Assembly (NCBI GenBank): GCA_017998755.1
Contig: JAGOCL010000018.1
Span: 1-15,511, forward strand
Direction: 5' to 3'
Length of the DNA stretch: 15,511 bases
DNA from: Spirochaetota bacterium
GTDB lineage: Bacteria > Spirochaetota > GWE2-31-10 > MWDO01
Shown here one piece after another: positions 1 through 9,300 of the stretch. Position numbers and translations under genes: made by a program. The notes beneath the pieces were generated by a model, which had not been told where the DNA came from, searched no databases, and was given only the letters and a program-made list of their open reading frames with translations. The first letter of the stretch is position 1. Each line of letters opens with the position of its first letter.

Positions 1-1
1 T

Positions 2-1081
2 ACCGAGATATTAGTTGTCGTTTCAGATTATATTATGCCGGGAATGAAAGGCGACGAACTATTAATTAAAATTTACAATAAATACCCCGACATAATTAAA
101 ATTATGCTTACCGGACAGGCGACTCTTGAAGGGGTAATAAACGCTATCAACAACGCTAAAATTTACAGATATATCGCTAAGCCTTGGGAAAAAAACGATC
201 TTATTATAACTATTCAGGAAGCAATCAAATCTTTTCAACAGACAAACTATATAAAAAAATTACTAAACGCATATAATAAATTTGTTCCAAAAGAGTTTTT
301 AGCGCAATTAAATAAAAAAGATATCATTGATATAAAATTGGGAGATCAGATAGAAAAAGAAATGACGGTAATGTTTGCCGATATCAGGAATTTCACATGC
401 CTTTCCGAAAGTATGAGTCCGGAGGATAATTTTAAGTTTCTAAATTCATATTTGAAAAACATGGGACCTATTATTAGAAAAAACAACGGTTTTATCGATA
501 AATTCATCGGAGACGCTATCATGGCGCTATTTACCGACGTAGAAGGGGCGATAAGCGCCTCTATCGAGATGCAAATTGAACTAAATGGTTATAATAAAAG
601 AAGATTGGAAAAGGAATATAAGCCAATTAATATCGGTATCGGTATAAATACGGGCTTTATGGCTCTTGGAACGATAGGCGAAGAAGAGAGAATGGAAACG
701 ACCGTTATATCCGACGCGGTTAATCAAGCGGCGCGTATGGAAAGTCTGACGAAGACTTATGGAGCAAAAATATTGTTATCGCTCGGAACTCTGAATTCTA
801 TAAACGCGCCGGACAAATACTCTTACCGGCTCGTGGACGTTATCAATTTGAGAGGAAAAAACGAACCAACTTTTGTTATCGAACTGCTTGACTGTCTGCC
901 GGACGAAGAAAAGAATTTAAAAATGAAAACAAAACCCGAATTAGAGAAAGCTATAAGTTTTTTTAGAGACAATAAAGTAAAAGAATCGTACGAAATTCTC
1001 AATAATTTATTAGAAATTAATACTAACGACGCCGTCTTGAAAATCTACATAAGTAAATGCGAAGATTTATTAAAAAAATGA
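2..1081 (+). CDS. Response regulator with class III adenylate cyclase output (5' partial)
   Basis: The reading frame is open from base 2, so the gene starts upstream of the window and the ATG at 35 is internal. The visible receiver part has the phosphoacceptor Asp (codon at 26, S-D-Y-I-M-P-G-M), the conserved Thr (IMLTGQA) and the conserved Lys (YIAKPWE). A linker leads to a nucleotide cyclase domain. Counting from the ATG at 35, the metal-binding Asps are D116 (FADIRNFT) and D160 (FIGDAIMALF). The adenine-specifying pair is K156 and T223, and the transition-state residues are N230 and R234 (VNQAAR). All catalytic residues are therefore present and the Lys/Thr pair favours ATP over GTP. About 50 C-terminal residues look like one TPR-like helical hairpin. 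Phosphorylation of the Asp should control cAMP synthesis in the cytoplasm. The histidine kinase 19 nt downstream is the natural partner. The domain calls are secure; the partnership is inferred. Confidence 0.93.
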   Translation, partial: TEILVVVSDYIMPGMKGDELLIKIYNKYPDIIKIMLTGQATLEGVINAINNAKIYRYIAKPWEKNDLIITIQEAIKSFQQTNYIKKLLNAYNKFVPKEFLAQLNKKDIIDIKLGDQIEKEMTVMFADIRNFTCLSESMSPEDNFKFLNSYLKNMGPIIRKNNGFIDKFIGDAIMALFTDVEGAISASIEMQIELNGYNKRRLEKEYKPINIGIGINTGFMALGTIGEEERMETTVISDAVNQAARMESLTKTYGAKILLSLGTLNSINAPDKYSYRLVDVINLRGKNEPTFVIELLDCLPDEEKNLKMKTKPELEKAISFFRDNKVKESYEILNNLLEINTNDAVLKIYISKCEDLLKK

Positions 1082-1087
1082 TTTTTT

Positions 1088-1093
1088 CGAGGA
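1088..1093 (+). promoter_or_regulatory. Ribosome binding site supporting a TTG start
   Basis: The sequence CGAGGA lies 7 nt before the TTG at 1101. The next in-frame ATG, at 1122, has no purine-rich Shine-Dalgarno sequence in front of it. The TTG is therefore the better start for the histidine kinase. Confidence 0.6.
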
Positions 1094-1100
1094 TAATAGA

Positions 1101-4100
1101 TTGATCAGTAAAAACGATTTAATGGAAATTATTGCAAAAAACTTCGATAAAGTAAAAAACGGTTTTTTAGAAATTCTAACTTTTAATACTAACAATTCTT
1201 CCGGTTTTCTTTACGATTTTGAAGAAATTTTAAATTCTATTCCCGACGATAAAGCGTACTTTAAATTCAGATATAGCGATTATATGGAGAGCGATCCGTA
1301 TTATCCGTTTTTAAATATATTGAAAGATTATTTTTCCGGAAAAACTTCAGACGAAATAGAACTCGTTTTAAAGAAATCAAATATTTATTATACCGATTAC
1401 AGTTTATTGTTATCATATTTCCAGAAATCCCAATCGTATAGAGACGAAGAATTAATTTTTCATGCGAAATACGAATTTAGTTACGAGCAGTTTAAACTTT
1501 TTGAATCTATATTCAATATACTTGCCTACATTACAGAAACAAAACCAATTGTAATCTCTCTTTCAAACATTCAAAATATTAAAGAATCGTCGGTCGCATT
1601 CATTAAATTTTTATTGAAGAAAAACAAATTAAACTTAATGTTGATTTTATTTTATGAAACCGGCGCAAATACTAAAAACGAAAAATTGTGGAGCGAATTT
1701 TTATCAGTTTTGGAAAAAAATCAAATTATAATGGAATATAATTTTGAAAGGGACAACTTATTAAAGACGGAACCGCATTTAGAAATTCAAACTGAAGAGA
1801 CGTCCAACGCTATTTTATTGATACCCGAATATCGTAAATGTTTGAATTTTTATAACTTTTTGGCGGTAAACGAAACTTTGACTTACGCCGAGCAAATCTA
1901 CAATCTCATAAATAGGGAAAAAGATAAAACCGAATTTAGAATTTGCTATTCTATAATAAAAATTCTCGGAGACTCTTATCTATGCGCCGGAGAATACGCT
2001 TTGGCTCTATTTTATTATCAGAAAATGGCCTCCTTATCCCAAAATAACGATAAGAAAAACGAACTTCTAGAATCAAATCTTAAAATAACTTTTGTCTATT
2101 ATTATCAGGACCAGAGATATCTGGGCTTAAAATTTATTGAATCCTACTGGGATGAGTTGATACGCAGAAACGGCGACGAATTAGTATACAAATTTTACTT
2201 ACTGTTATTTAAATTCAATATTACCGAGATATTCAATAAAATTAATTTTTCTATAGAAGATCTTTATAAAGAATTGAAAAGAATAAATAAATCGGATTTT
2301 CTTTTTAACTTTTTTATCGATCATTTCACTTACGACGTTTTAAAACAGCGCGAAGGCAAAGAAAAAGCCGACGAATTCAAGCAAAAATGCCTGAAATTGT
2401 CTAAGAATAAAAGAAACGATTATATTACTTCCATAATTTACGCAACTTACGGCGTAGTTTATATGGATCAAAACGATTATCAAAAAGCGATTCAATATTT
2501 TAAGAAATCCGAAAAGCTCTTTATAAAAATCGGAAATAACGTCAGGTTAATGAGATTATACAGCAGTATCGGTTACCTGAGTTTCTCAAAAGAGGAATTT
2601 AAGAAATCTATCTATTATTACAGGAAAGCGATAATTATCCTAGAAGATCTCAAGGATTACAGAGAGCTATGCAATTTATTGTATAATATTGCGATTATTT
2701 ATCTTTTTTCAAGAAATTTCAAGGAATCAATATTTTATTTTGAGAATATTATCGATATTTTTAATTCTTTGAATTACGAAAGGTTGTATTACCATTCCAG
2801 ATTGAAAATTTATTGTTTGATCGGTATAGGGTATCTGAAAATTAATCAAATAAATTTAGCTTATATATATCTGAATAAAGCGAGGGAATATCTGGAGGCG
2901 GATTCTCATATCAATGAAATATCGTACTTCGAGCTTTTAGAAGCGCTGATATTAAATGAAAAAAAAGATTATACTAAAATGAAAGAATCTTTTGAGAAGG
3001 CTATACTTTTTAACGGAGACGGGGGTTTCCAATACTCTCTGATTTTCTTTTATTACGAATACGGGCGCGCTCTCATGAAATTAGGCGAAAACGATAACGG
3101 TCGGGTTCAGTTTGACAAAGCTCTTTCGTATTGCTCAAACGGATCCTACCCTTATTATCGTTCGCTTTTACTTAATTACCCGGATAGATCTCCTTTGAAA
3201 GTTTCCGGAAAAAATTATATTAATATAAGTTATTTTATTAACGATATCAATAACTCCAAGTCGTCGTCGGCTTTAAACGTTAAGATTATGGAGATGAACT
3301 ATCTTAACAACTTACAGAATTTTCTGGTATCGGTTAATCAAAGAAAAAACCTTTTAAAAAACATCTTTAAGCTCATAAATAACAGTTTCCCATACGATTT
3401 CTCCGATATTTTCATAAAATCGAAAGATAAAGGATGGAAACATTTATTTTCATATAAATACCCCGATTTCTATAAAAATGAAGTCATGGACTACTTGACG
3501 GCTGATAAAAAACCGAAGATTTTTATTAATCTCAATAAAATTCCCTCTTTATCCGGTCTCGGCGATAAATACAATTCTATAATTTCTATACCTTTAACTA
3601 AGAACAATACATTTGTCGGAGCATTTATCTGCGCCAGAGAAAGTAAAAAAGAAATTTTAACTGAAAACGATCTGAATATACTGATAATATCAAAAAATCA
3701 AGCAGAAATTACCTATGATAAGATAGAACTCCAAATTGCTCAAAAAAATCAAAATATTTTATTAAAGAAACAGAAAGACGAATTGGCGAAAGCTATAGAG
3801 GATTTAAAAGAGACGCAGTCGGCCTTGATTCAATCCGAAAAAATGGCTTCGCTGGGACAACTTATTGCCGGAGTTGCTCACGAGATAAATACTCCCATCG
3901 GAGTTATCAAAGCCTCGGCAAGTTCGATATCCGATCTGATAAATAACGACTTTCTTAAAATTATCGAATTTATCGAAAATCTAACCGGCGATAAAAAGAG
4001 ACTTTTTTTTGAATTTATCGATACTTGTTTTTCTCTTAAACCCGTTTTAAGTACGATGGAAGCGCGGAAAAACAAAAAGATAATTAAAGAGAATCTTGAT

Positions 4101-4778
4101 AGGTTATCTGCGGAGAGTTCAGATTATATTACGGGAATTCTCGCCGATATGGGCTTTACTGAAATAGACTCAAAATATGCTAATATCGTCGGCGACGCTG
4201 AAATTATAAATAAAGCGTATAAACTAACTATCTTAAAAAAGAGCATCGAGAATATAAACGACGCTACCGGTAAAGTCTCAAAAATAGTCTACGCCTTAAA
4301 GAGTTACTCGCATTTTCAAAACAACGATAAACCGGTACAAATCGACGTTAAATCCGGTATCGAAAACACGCTAACTTTATACAATAACCTTATCAAACAG
4401 GGAATTGAGATTATAAGGAATTATGAAGACGTTCCGCAAATTTTCGCTTTTCCGGACGATCTCAATCAGGTATGGACGAATATTATACAAAACGCGCTCT
4501 ACGCTATGTCGAATAGCGGAACTCTGAAAATTTCAACAAATAAAAAGGATAATTACGTAGTCGTAACGATTAGGGACAGCGGTAAAGGGATTCCTCCCGA
4601 GATTAAACGGAATATCTTTACCGCTTTCTATACCGCCAAGCCTCAAGGGGAAGGGAGCGGTCTGGGACTGCATATTGTCAGAAAGATAATCGATAAACAT
4701 AAAGGTAAAATCGAATTTGACAGCGAACCCGATAAAGGAACCGAATTCAGAATTTATCTGCCGATAAATATCGAATAG
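1101..4778 (+). CDS. Large TPR/GAF sensor histidine kinase with degenerate STAND-like N-terminus
   Basis: Predicted cytoplasmic kinase of 1225 residues, starting at TTG. Residues 1-250 follow the layout of the AAA_16/STAND module found in multidomain kinases and cyclases (PYYPFLNILKDYF, then KPIVISLSNIQ), but show no Walker A and no acidic Walker B near residues 151-158. Residues of about 270-700 are helical TPR-type repeats, clearest at about 446-605. A GAF-like domain spans about 735-880 and a coiled coil about 880-915. The catalytic core has the H-box with H927 (GVAHEINTP), N-box N1131 (NIIQNALYAM), G1 D1159 (RDSGKGIP) and G2 at 1183-1190 (GEGSGLGL). About 100 extra residues sit between the two DHp helices (about 950-1045). 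No transmembrane segment or signal peptide is visible, so the signal is presumably intracellular, through the GAF or TPR parts. It should feed the receiver-cyclase encoded just upstream in the same operon. The kinase assignment is certain; the ligand is unknown. Confidence 0.92.
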   Translation: MISKNDLMEIIAKNFDKVKNGFLEILTFNTNNSSGFLYDFEEILNSIPDDKAYFKFRYSDYMESDPYYPFLNILKDYFSGKTSDEIELVLKKSNIYYTDYSLLLSYFQKSQSYRDEELIFHAKYEFSYEQFKLFESIFNILAYITETKPIVISLSNIQNIKESSVAFIKFLLKKNKLNLMLILFYETGANTKNEKLWSEFLSVLEKNQIIMEYNFERDNLLKTEPHLEIQTEETSNAILLIPEYRKCLNFYNFLAVNETLTYAEQIYNLINREKDKTEFRICYSIIKILGDSYLCAGEYALALFYYQKMASLSQNNDKKNELLESNLKITFVYYYQDQRYLGLKFIESYWDELIRRNGDELVYKFYLLLFKFNITEIFNKINFSIEDLYKELKRINKSDFLFNFFIDHFTYDVLKQREGKEKADEFKQKCLKLSKNKRNDYITSIIYATYGVVYMDQNDYQKAIQYFKKSEKLFIKIGNNVRLMRLYSSIGYLSFSKEEFKKSIYYYRKAIIILEDLKDYRELCNLLYNIAIIYLFSRNFKESIFYFENIIDIFNSLNYERLYYHSRLKIYCLIGIGYLKINQINLAYIYLNKAREYLEADSHINEISYFELLEALILNEKKDYTKMKESFEKAILFNGDGGFQYSLIFFYYEYGRALMKLGENDNGRVQFDKALSYCSNGSYPYYRSLLLNYPDRSPLKVSGKNYINISYFINDINNSKSSSALNVKIMEMNYLNNLQNFLVSVNQRKNLLKNIFKLINNSFPYDFSDIFIKSKDKGWKHLFSYKYPDFYKNEVMDYLTADKKPKIFINLNKIPSLSGLGDKYNSIISIPLTKNNTFVGAFICARESKKEILTENDLNILIISKNQAEITYDKIELQIAQKNQNILLKKQKDELAKAIEDLKETQSALIQSEKMASLGQLIAGVAHEINTPIGVIKASASSISDLINNDFLKIIEFIENLTGDKKRLFFEFIDTCFSLKPVLSTMEARKNKKIIKENLDRLSAESSDYITGILADMGFTEIDSKYANIVGDAEIINKAYKLTILKKSIENINDATGKVSKIVYALKSYSHFQNNDKPVQIDVKSGIENTLTLYNNLIKQGIEIIRNYEDVPQIFAFPDDLNQVWTNIIQNALYAMSNSGTLKISTNKKDNYVVVTIRDSGKGIPPEIKRNIFTAFYTAKPQGEGSGLGLHIVRKIIDKHKGKIEFDSEPDKGTEFRIYLPINIE

Positions 4779-4897
4779 CGCGAGAAAGAAAAGAAGCCGC
4801 AAGGAAAGTTATGTTTTATGATAATAGTATAAGATTTTATAAAGATTTTTATGACGAGCAATAAAAATAGTTTTTTCTGAATATATCGGATTTTATC

Positions 4898-4926
4898 TTG
4901 ACGAATATAAAATTAAGGATTAAATT
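4898..4926 (+). promoter_or_regulatory. Candidate sigma70-type promoter
   Basis: TTGACG at 4898-4903 and TAAATT at 4921-4926 are separated by 17 nt, giving a near-consensus -35 box and a 4/6 -10 box about 35 nt before the lipoprotein start. It lies in the 183-nt gap after the kinase gene. A GGGGGT run just before the ATG at 4962 could serve as the Shine-Dalgarno. The call rests on pattern only. Confidence 0.4.
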
Positions 4927-4961
4927 GTATTAATATCTATAAAAACGCTTCGGGGGTAATA

Positions 4962-6236
4962 ATGGAAATATCGCAAAAACTACAAGAACATAAAGCGATA
5001 TCTCGTCTATTAAGTAAGAAAGTAAAATTAATTCTATTAATTTCTACGCTTGCTCTGCTCGCCTTATCCTACCTATCGACTTCCTGTTCGGAGGCCGCAT
5101 TCAAAGCGATCGACGAACCTACGACGACGACTATACCAAAAGTATCGGCTCCAAGCTTTTCAGTCGAGTCCGGAACCGAATTTAAATCTTCCATATTAGT
5201 AAACATATATAGTTTGACCAAAGGGGCGGTTATACAATATAGTTACGATAATATTACTTGGTTTACTGGAACTATACTACTGATAAGCGAAACTAAAACG
5301 GTTTACGCTAAAGCGACTAAAGAGGGTATGATTGATTCGGACGTCGTATCGGCGATATATATATGTACTAGCCCGACGACGACAACGTTAACATCGACAT
5401 CGACTACTAACGCAACAACAACTACTATAAATACAACGGATACGACAAACGCCGCTTCGACGACTATTCAAGACGTCTCGACGACAACGTCGATTTCGGG
5501 AACGACGAGTACGACAATTGTCGGCGATACAACGACGACCTTAGCGTTAACTACTACTACTACTACGGCTAACGTAACAACAACTACGCTCCCCTCGACT
5601 ACGCTCGGTACGGGCTCTACAAGCTCAATAAGTACGACAATTGTCGGCGATACAACAACGACGATAGCGCCGACAACCTCAAGTTCGACCACATATGCGT
5701 CTACATCAACGACAACAACTACGACGACTATAATAGATAATGAAAAACCAACTATCCAAGAATTTACATTGTTAGGCGACTCTTCATCGGATAATTTGAC
5801 GATAAATTTTGATATTGTCGCAAGCGATAATTTGGAAATAACGGGCTGGCATGTCGGTATAGATAGTTCTATTCCAAATTTAGCCGACGAGGCGTGGAAC
5901 GAGGTAAAGCCCTCTTCATATACATTCGACGTTTCGACTAGTCCCGGAGTATATACAATATACTTACGGACGAAAGACGCGGCCGGTAATATAAGCGAAA
6001 GTAAGTCAATAATTTTTGAATATCAAGTAATCTCCTTAGCGGGATATGTGAAAGACGAAATCGGCAATCCGATATACGGCGCATTATTAAGATTGTATAA
6101 TGAAGAATATGAATATTTAACTTCAAGCGATGTTATGGGGTATTATCAGTTTGTCAATAGTTCGTCGGGGACTTATTTTCTGGCAATAAAAAGGGACGGA
6201 TATACCATATCGACTAAGATTGTAGTAATTCCTTAG
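4962..6236 (+). CDS. Secreted lipoprotein with chitobiase-C-like, Thr-rich linker, Ig-like and carboxypeptidase-regulatory-like domains
   Basis: 424 residues. A basic n-region of about 20 residues precedes a hydrophobic stretch (about 22-38) and a relaxed lipobox LSTSC with the lipidated Cys at 42, so this should be an exported lipoprotein. Residues of about 63-131 match the chitobiase/beta-hexosaminidase C-terminal fold (P-x-F-S at the start, then IQYSYD, then VYAKATKEG and DSDVVSA). Residues of about 138-257 are a Thr/Ser-dominated linker written largely in ACG/ACA/ACT codons with two partial DNA duplications. Residues of about 260-355 look like a bacterial Ig-like domain (TKDAAGNIS). Residues of about 356-424 resemble the carboxypeptidase regulatory-like fold (GYVKDEIGNPI, GYYQF, GTYFLAI, DGY). 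There is no catalytic domain, so a structural, adhesive or carbohydrate-binding role at the cell surface is likely. It is followed by a second lipoprotein sharing the last fold, suggesting a joint surface role. The exact function is unknown. Confidence 0.85.
   Translation: MEISQKLQEHKAISRLLSKKVKLILLISTLALLALSYLSTSCSEAAFKAIDEPTTTTIPKVSAPSFSVESGTEFKSSILVNIYSLTKGAVIQYSYDNITWFTGTILLISETKTVYAKATKEGMIDSDVVSAIYICTSPTTTTLTSTSTTNATTTTINTTDTTNAASTTIQDVSTTTSISGTTSTTIVGDTTTTLALTTTTTTANVTTTTLPSTTLGTGSTSSISTTIVGDTTTTIAPTTSSSTTYASTSTTTTTTTIIDNEKPTIQEFTLLGDSSSDNLTINFDIVASDNLEITGWHVGIDSSIPNLADEAWNEVKPSSYTFDVSTSPGVYTIYLRTKDAAGNISESKSIIFEYQVISLAGYVKDEIGNPIYGALLRLYNEEYEYLTSSDVMGYYQFVNSSSGTYFLAIKRDGYTISTKIVVIP
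5508..5656 (+). repeat. Direct repeat pair inside the Thr-rich linker
   Basis: A 26-nt sequence at 5508-5533 recurs exactly at 5631-5656, 123 nt (41 codons) apart and in frame. Each copy contains the 12-nt palindrome CGACAATTGTCG and encodes STTIVGDTT. The surrounding linker is dominated by Thr codons, so this looks like internal duplication within a low-complexity stalk. Confidence 0.85.
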
Positions 6237-6342
6237 TTAAAGTATGAATTTTGTTATTTATTTGAGCATTGTTAATGCTTAGACGAAATATATAGTTATT
6301 TTGGGGCGTCTTATTATAAGTTTGATGTTCCGTATTTATGAT

Positions 6343-6347
6343 GGAGG
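6343..6347 (+). promoter_or_regulatory. Ribosome binding site fixing the start at 6353
   Basis: GGAGG lies 5 nt before ATG 6353. The two upstream in-frame ATGs (6338, 6341) are not preceded by a Shine-Dalgarno, and the second one runs into this site. Starting at 6353 also gives a clean short n-region (MKGFCK) for the lipoprotein signal. Confidence 0.8.
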
Positions 6348-6352
6348 AAAAA

Positions 6353-9300
6353 ATGAAAGGTTTTTGTAAGATTTTTAGCGCGTTAATAGTAATAACGGCA
6401 TTAATATCGGTTCCGGGGTGCGTTTTTAACAATATTGATGTCGAAAATGCGCAAAATGTTTTGAATGACGCCGTAAACGATAACAACGGTATCAGAGGAA
6501 CGGTAAAAATAACCGGAATGAACGACGTTAGCGACTGCGTAGTAATCGTTGAAAAACAGATCGACGGTATAAAGACCGCGACGGTATTTAATACTTTATA
6601 TAGAAGTATGAGAAGCGACAATTTATATCCGGAAGATATAAGAGTAATAAAGACCGATAAATATGGTAAGTTTGAAGCGACTGGGCTGTCCGAAGGTAAA
6701 TATACAATAACCGTAAAGAAAGCCGATACGCTTGGCGCAATAGTAAAAGACATAGTTATAAAAAACGAGAGAGCGTTAGTCGATCTGGATATAGTCCTGA
6801 CGGCGACGGGGCGTCTTACCGGAAATGTAAAACTATCGGATATGACGACCGATATGTTCGGTTCGTTTGTCTATGCTGAAGGGACGTCGTATATAGCGGC
6901 TACGGACGGAACCGGAGATTTCTGTATAAAAGATATACCGGTTGGGACATATAATATCATATTTTATCGTGAAGGGTATAATACCTATAGAAAAGTCGGA
7001 GTAACTATAACTGCGGCGGTAGATAATCCTACGGGGACGATCGAACTCGGTAAAATATCTAATAACGTCTATCTTTCAAACCTAACGGTATCAAACGGCG
7101 TATTGTCGCCGGCTTTCGATAAAGGTATAACTTATTACGACGTATCGGTCGACGACTCCGTTATCGGTATAGCGTTTACGCCCGAGTCGGAAGATATAAA
7201 GTCGACTATAAAGATAAACGGTATTACGGTCGCATCCGGAACGCAGTCGGAAGTAGTCGAGATAAAAGACGGAAGAAATGTATTTAGCATAGATGTAACG
7301 AGCGAGAATGGGGAGATGAGAAACTATATAACCGTAGTAACAAGATATAGCGCGTACTTGTCCGATTTGATTACTTCGATAGGCACATTAAATCCAGTTT
7401 TTAATAAAGACGTTAAAAACTACTCTGTGGAAATCTTAAGAACCTCTACAATGAATATTACAGCATTTGTGGATAGAAGCGATCTTTTAATAAAAGTTAG
7501 ATTAAATAACGGAAGTTGGTCTCAATTAATTTCTGGCTTAGTTTCGAACGACTTTCAAATAACTTTAGGCGATAACACTATCGATATAATGGTAATAAAC
7601 GACGTTAGCAACACCTCAAGTATCTACTCAATAATAATTACCAGGACGTATCTAAGTAGCGGATATGATAGAAACGCGCCAGGTAATTTGGGTGCTTTAG
7701 AATTTATGGCAATTGCTTCATCATGGGACGGGACGAAACTAGCGGCGGTTGTAGAAGACGGTTATATCTATACTTCAACGGATAGCGGAACTACTTGGAC
7801 TGAACAAAAGAGCTCTGGTTATAGAAGGTGGTTCTCAATCGCATCGTCGTCTGACGGGACAAAACTAGCGGCGGTTGTATTTAACGGTTATATCTATACT
7901 TCAACGGATAGCGGAGCGACCTGGACGGAGCGAACTAGCTCAGGTATAAGGGGTTGGCGTTCGATAGCTTCGTCGTCTGACGGGACAAAACTCGCGGCGG
8001 GTGCAGATGGCGAGTATATCTATACTTCAACGGATAGCGGAGCTACTTGGGCAGAGCGAACAACCGCAGGTTCTAGGGTGTGGATTTCGATAACGTCGTC
8101 GTCTGACGGGACAAAACTAGCGGCTGTTGCATATAACGGATATATCTACACTTCAACGAATTCCGGCGCGACCTGGACGGAGCGAACTAGCTCGGGTATT
8201 AGGGGTTGGCATTCGATAGCGTCCTCTATCGACGGGACGAAACTAGCGGCGGTTGCGTTATCATCCGGTTATATCTATACTTCGACGGATAGCGGGGCAA
8301 CTTGGACGGAGCGAACTATCTCGGGGGCTGCGAACTGGCGTTCGATAGCGTCGTCGTCAGACGGGACGAAACTAGCGGTTGTTGCAGATTATAGAAACAT
8401 ATATACATCAACAGATAGCGGGGCAACTTGGACGGAACAAACAAGCTCGGGTTCTTGGTGGTGGTATTCAATCGCATCGTCATCAGACGGGACTAAACTT
8501 GCGGCGGGTGTATATAACGGCAATAACGGCGGTTATATCTACACTTCAACAGATAGCGGGGCGACTTGGACGGAGCGAACAAGCTCGGGTTCTAGGGGGT
8601 GGCGTTCGATTGCATTGTCTTCCGACGGGACGAAATTGGCGGCTGTTGTAAACAACGGATATATCTATACATCAACGGATAGCGGAGCGACATGGATTGA
8701 ACAAACAAGTTCGGGTATTAGGGTTTGGTATTCGATAGCGTCGTCGTCTGATGGAACTAAACTAGCGGCTGTTGTAACCAACGGATATATCTATACATCA
8801 ACGGATAGCGGAGCGACATGGACTGAACAAACAAGCTCGGGTTCTAGGAATTGGTATTCGATAGCGTCGTCGTCAGACGGGACGAAACTAGCGGCTGTTG
8901 TAACCAACGGATATATCTATACATCAACGGATAGCGGAGCGACATGGACTGAACAAACAAGCTCGGGTTCTAGGAATTGGTATTCAATAACTTCGTCGTC
9001 AGACGGGACTAAACTAGCGGCTGTTGTAAACAACGGTTATATCTGCACTTCGTTAAACTCAGGGATAACATGGACAGGGCGAACAAGCGCAGGGTCAAGG
9101 CTGTGGAGTTCAATAACATCGTCTTCGGATGGGGCAAAACTAGCGGCTGTTGTAACCAACGGATATATCTATACTTCAACGGATAGCGGGGTAACTTGGA
9201 CGGAGCGAACAAGCTCGGGTTCTAGGAATTGGTATTCAATAACTTCGTCGTCAGACGGGACAAAACTAGCGGCTGTTGTAGCCAACGGATATATTTATAC

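Noticed and set aside
5468..5692. Minus-strand open frame opposite the Thr-rich linker
   Set aside because: It is a Val-rich mirror of the ACG/ACA/ACT codon run, with no ribosome binding site or recognisable protein.
6262..6282. Short hairpin TGAGCATT-GTT-AATGCTTA between the two lipoproteins as a terminator
   Set aside because: The stem is about 6-8 bp with a 3-nt loop and a G-T pair, is AT-rich and has no T-tract; too weak to list as a terminator.
6214..6753. Minus-strand open frame of 179 codons across the lipoprotein junction
   Set aside because: It overlaps both lipoprotein genes, including the signal peptide and Shine-Dalgarno of the second, and resembles no protein family I know.
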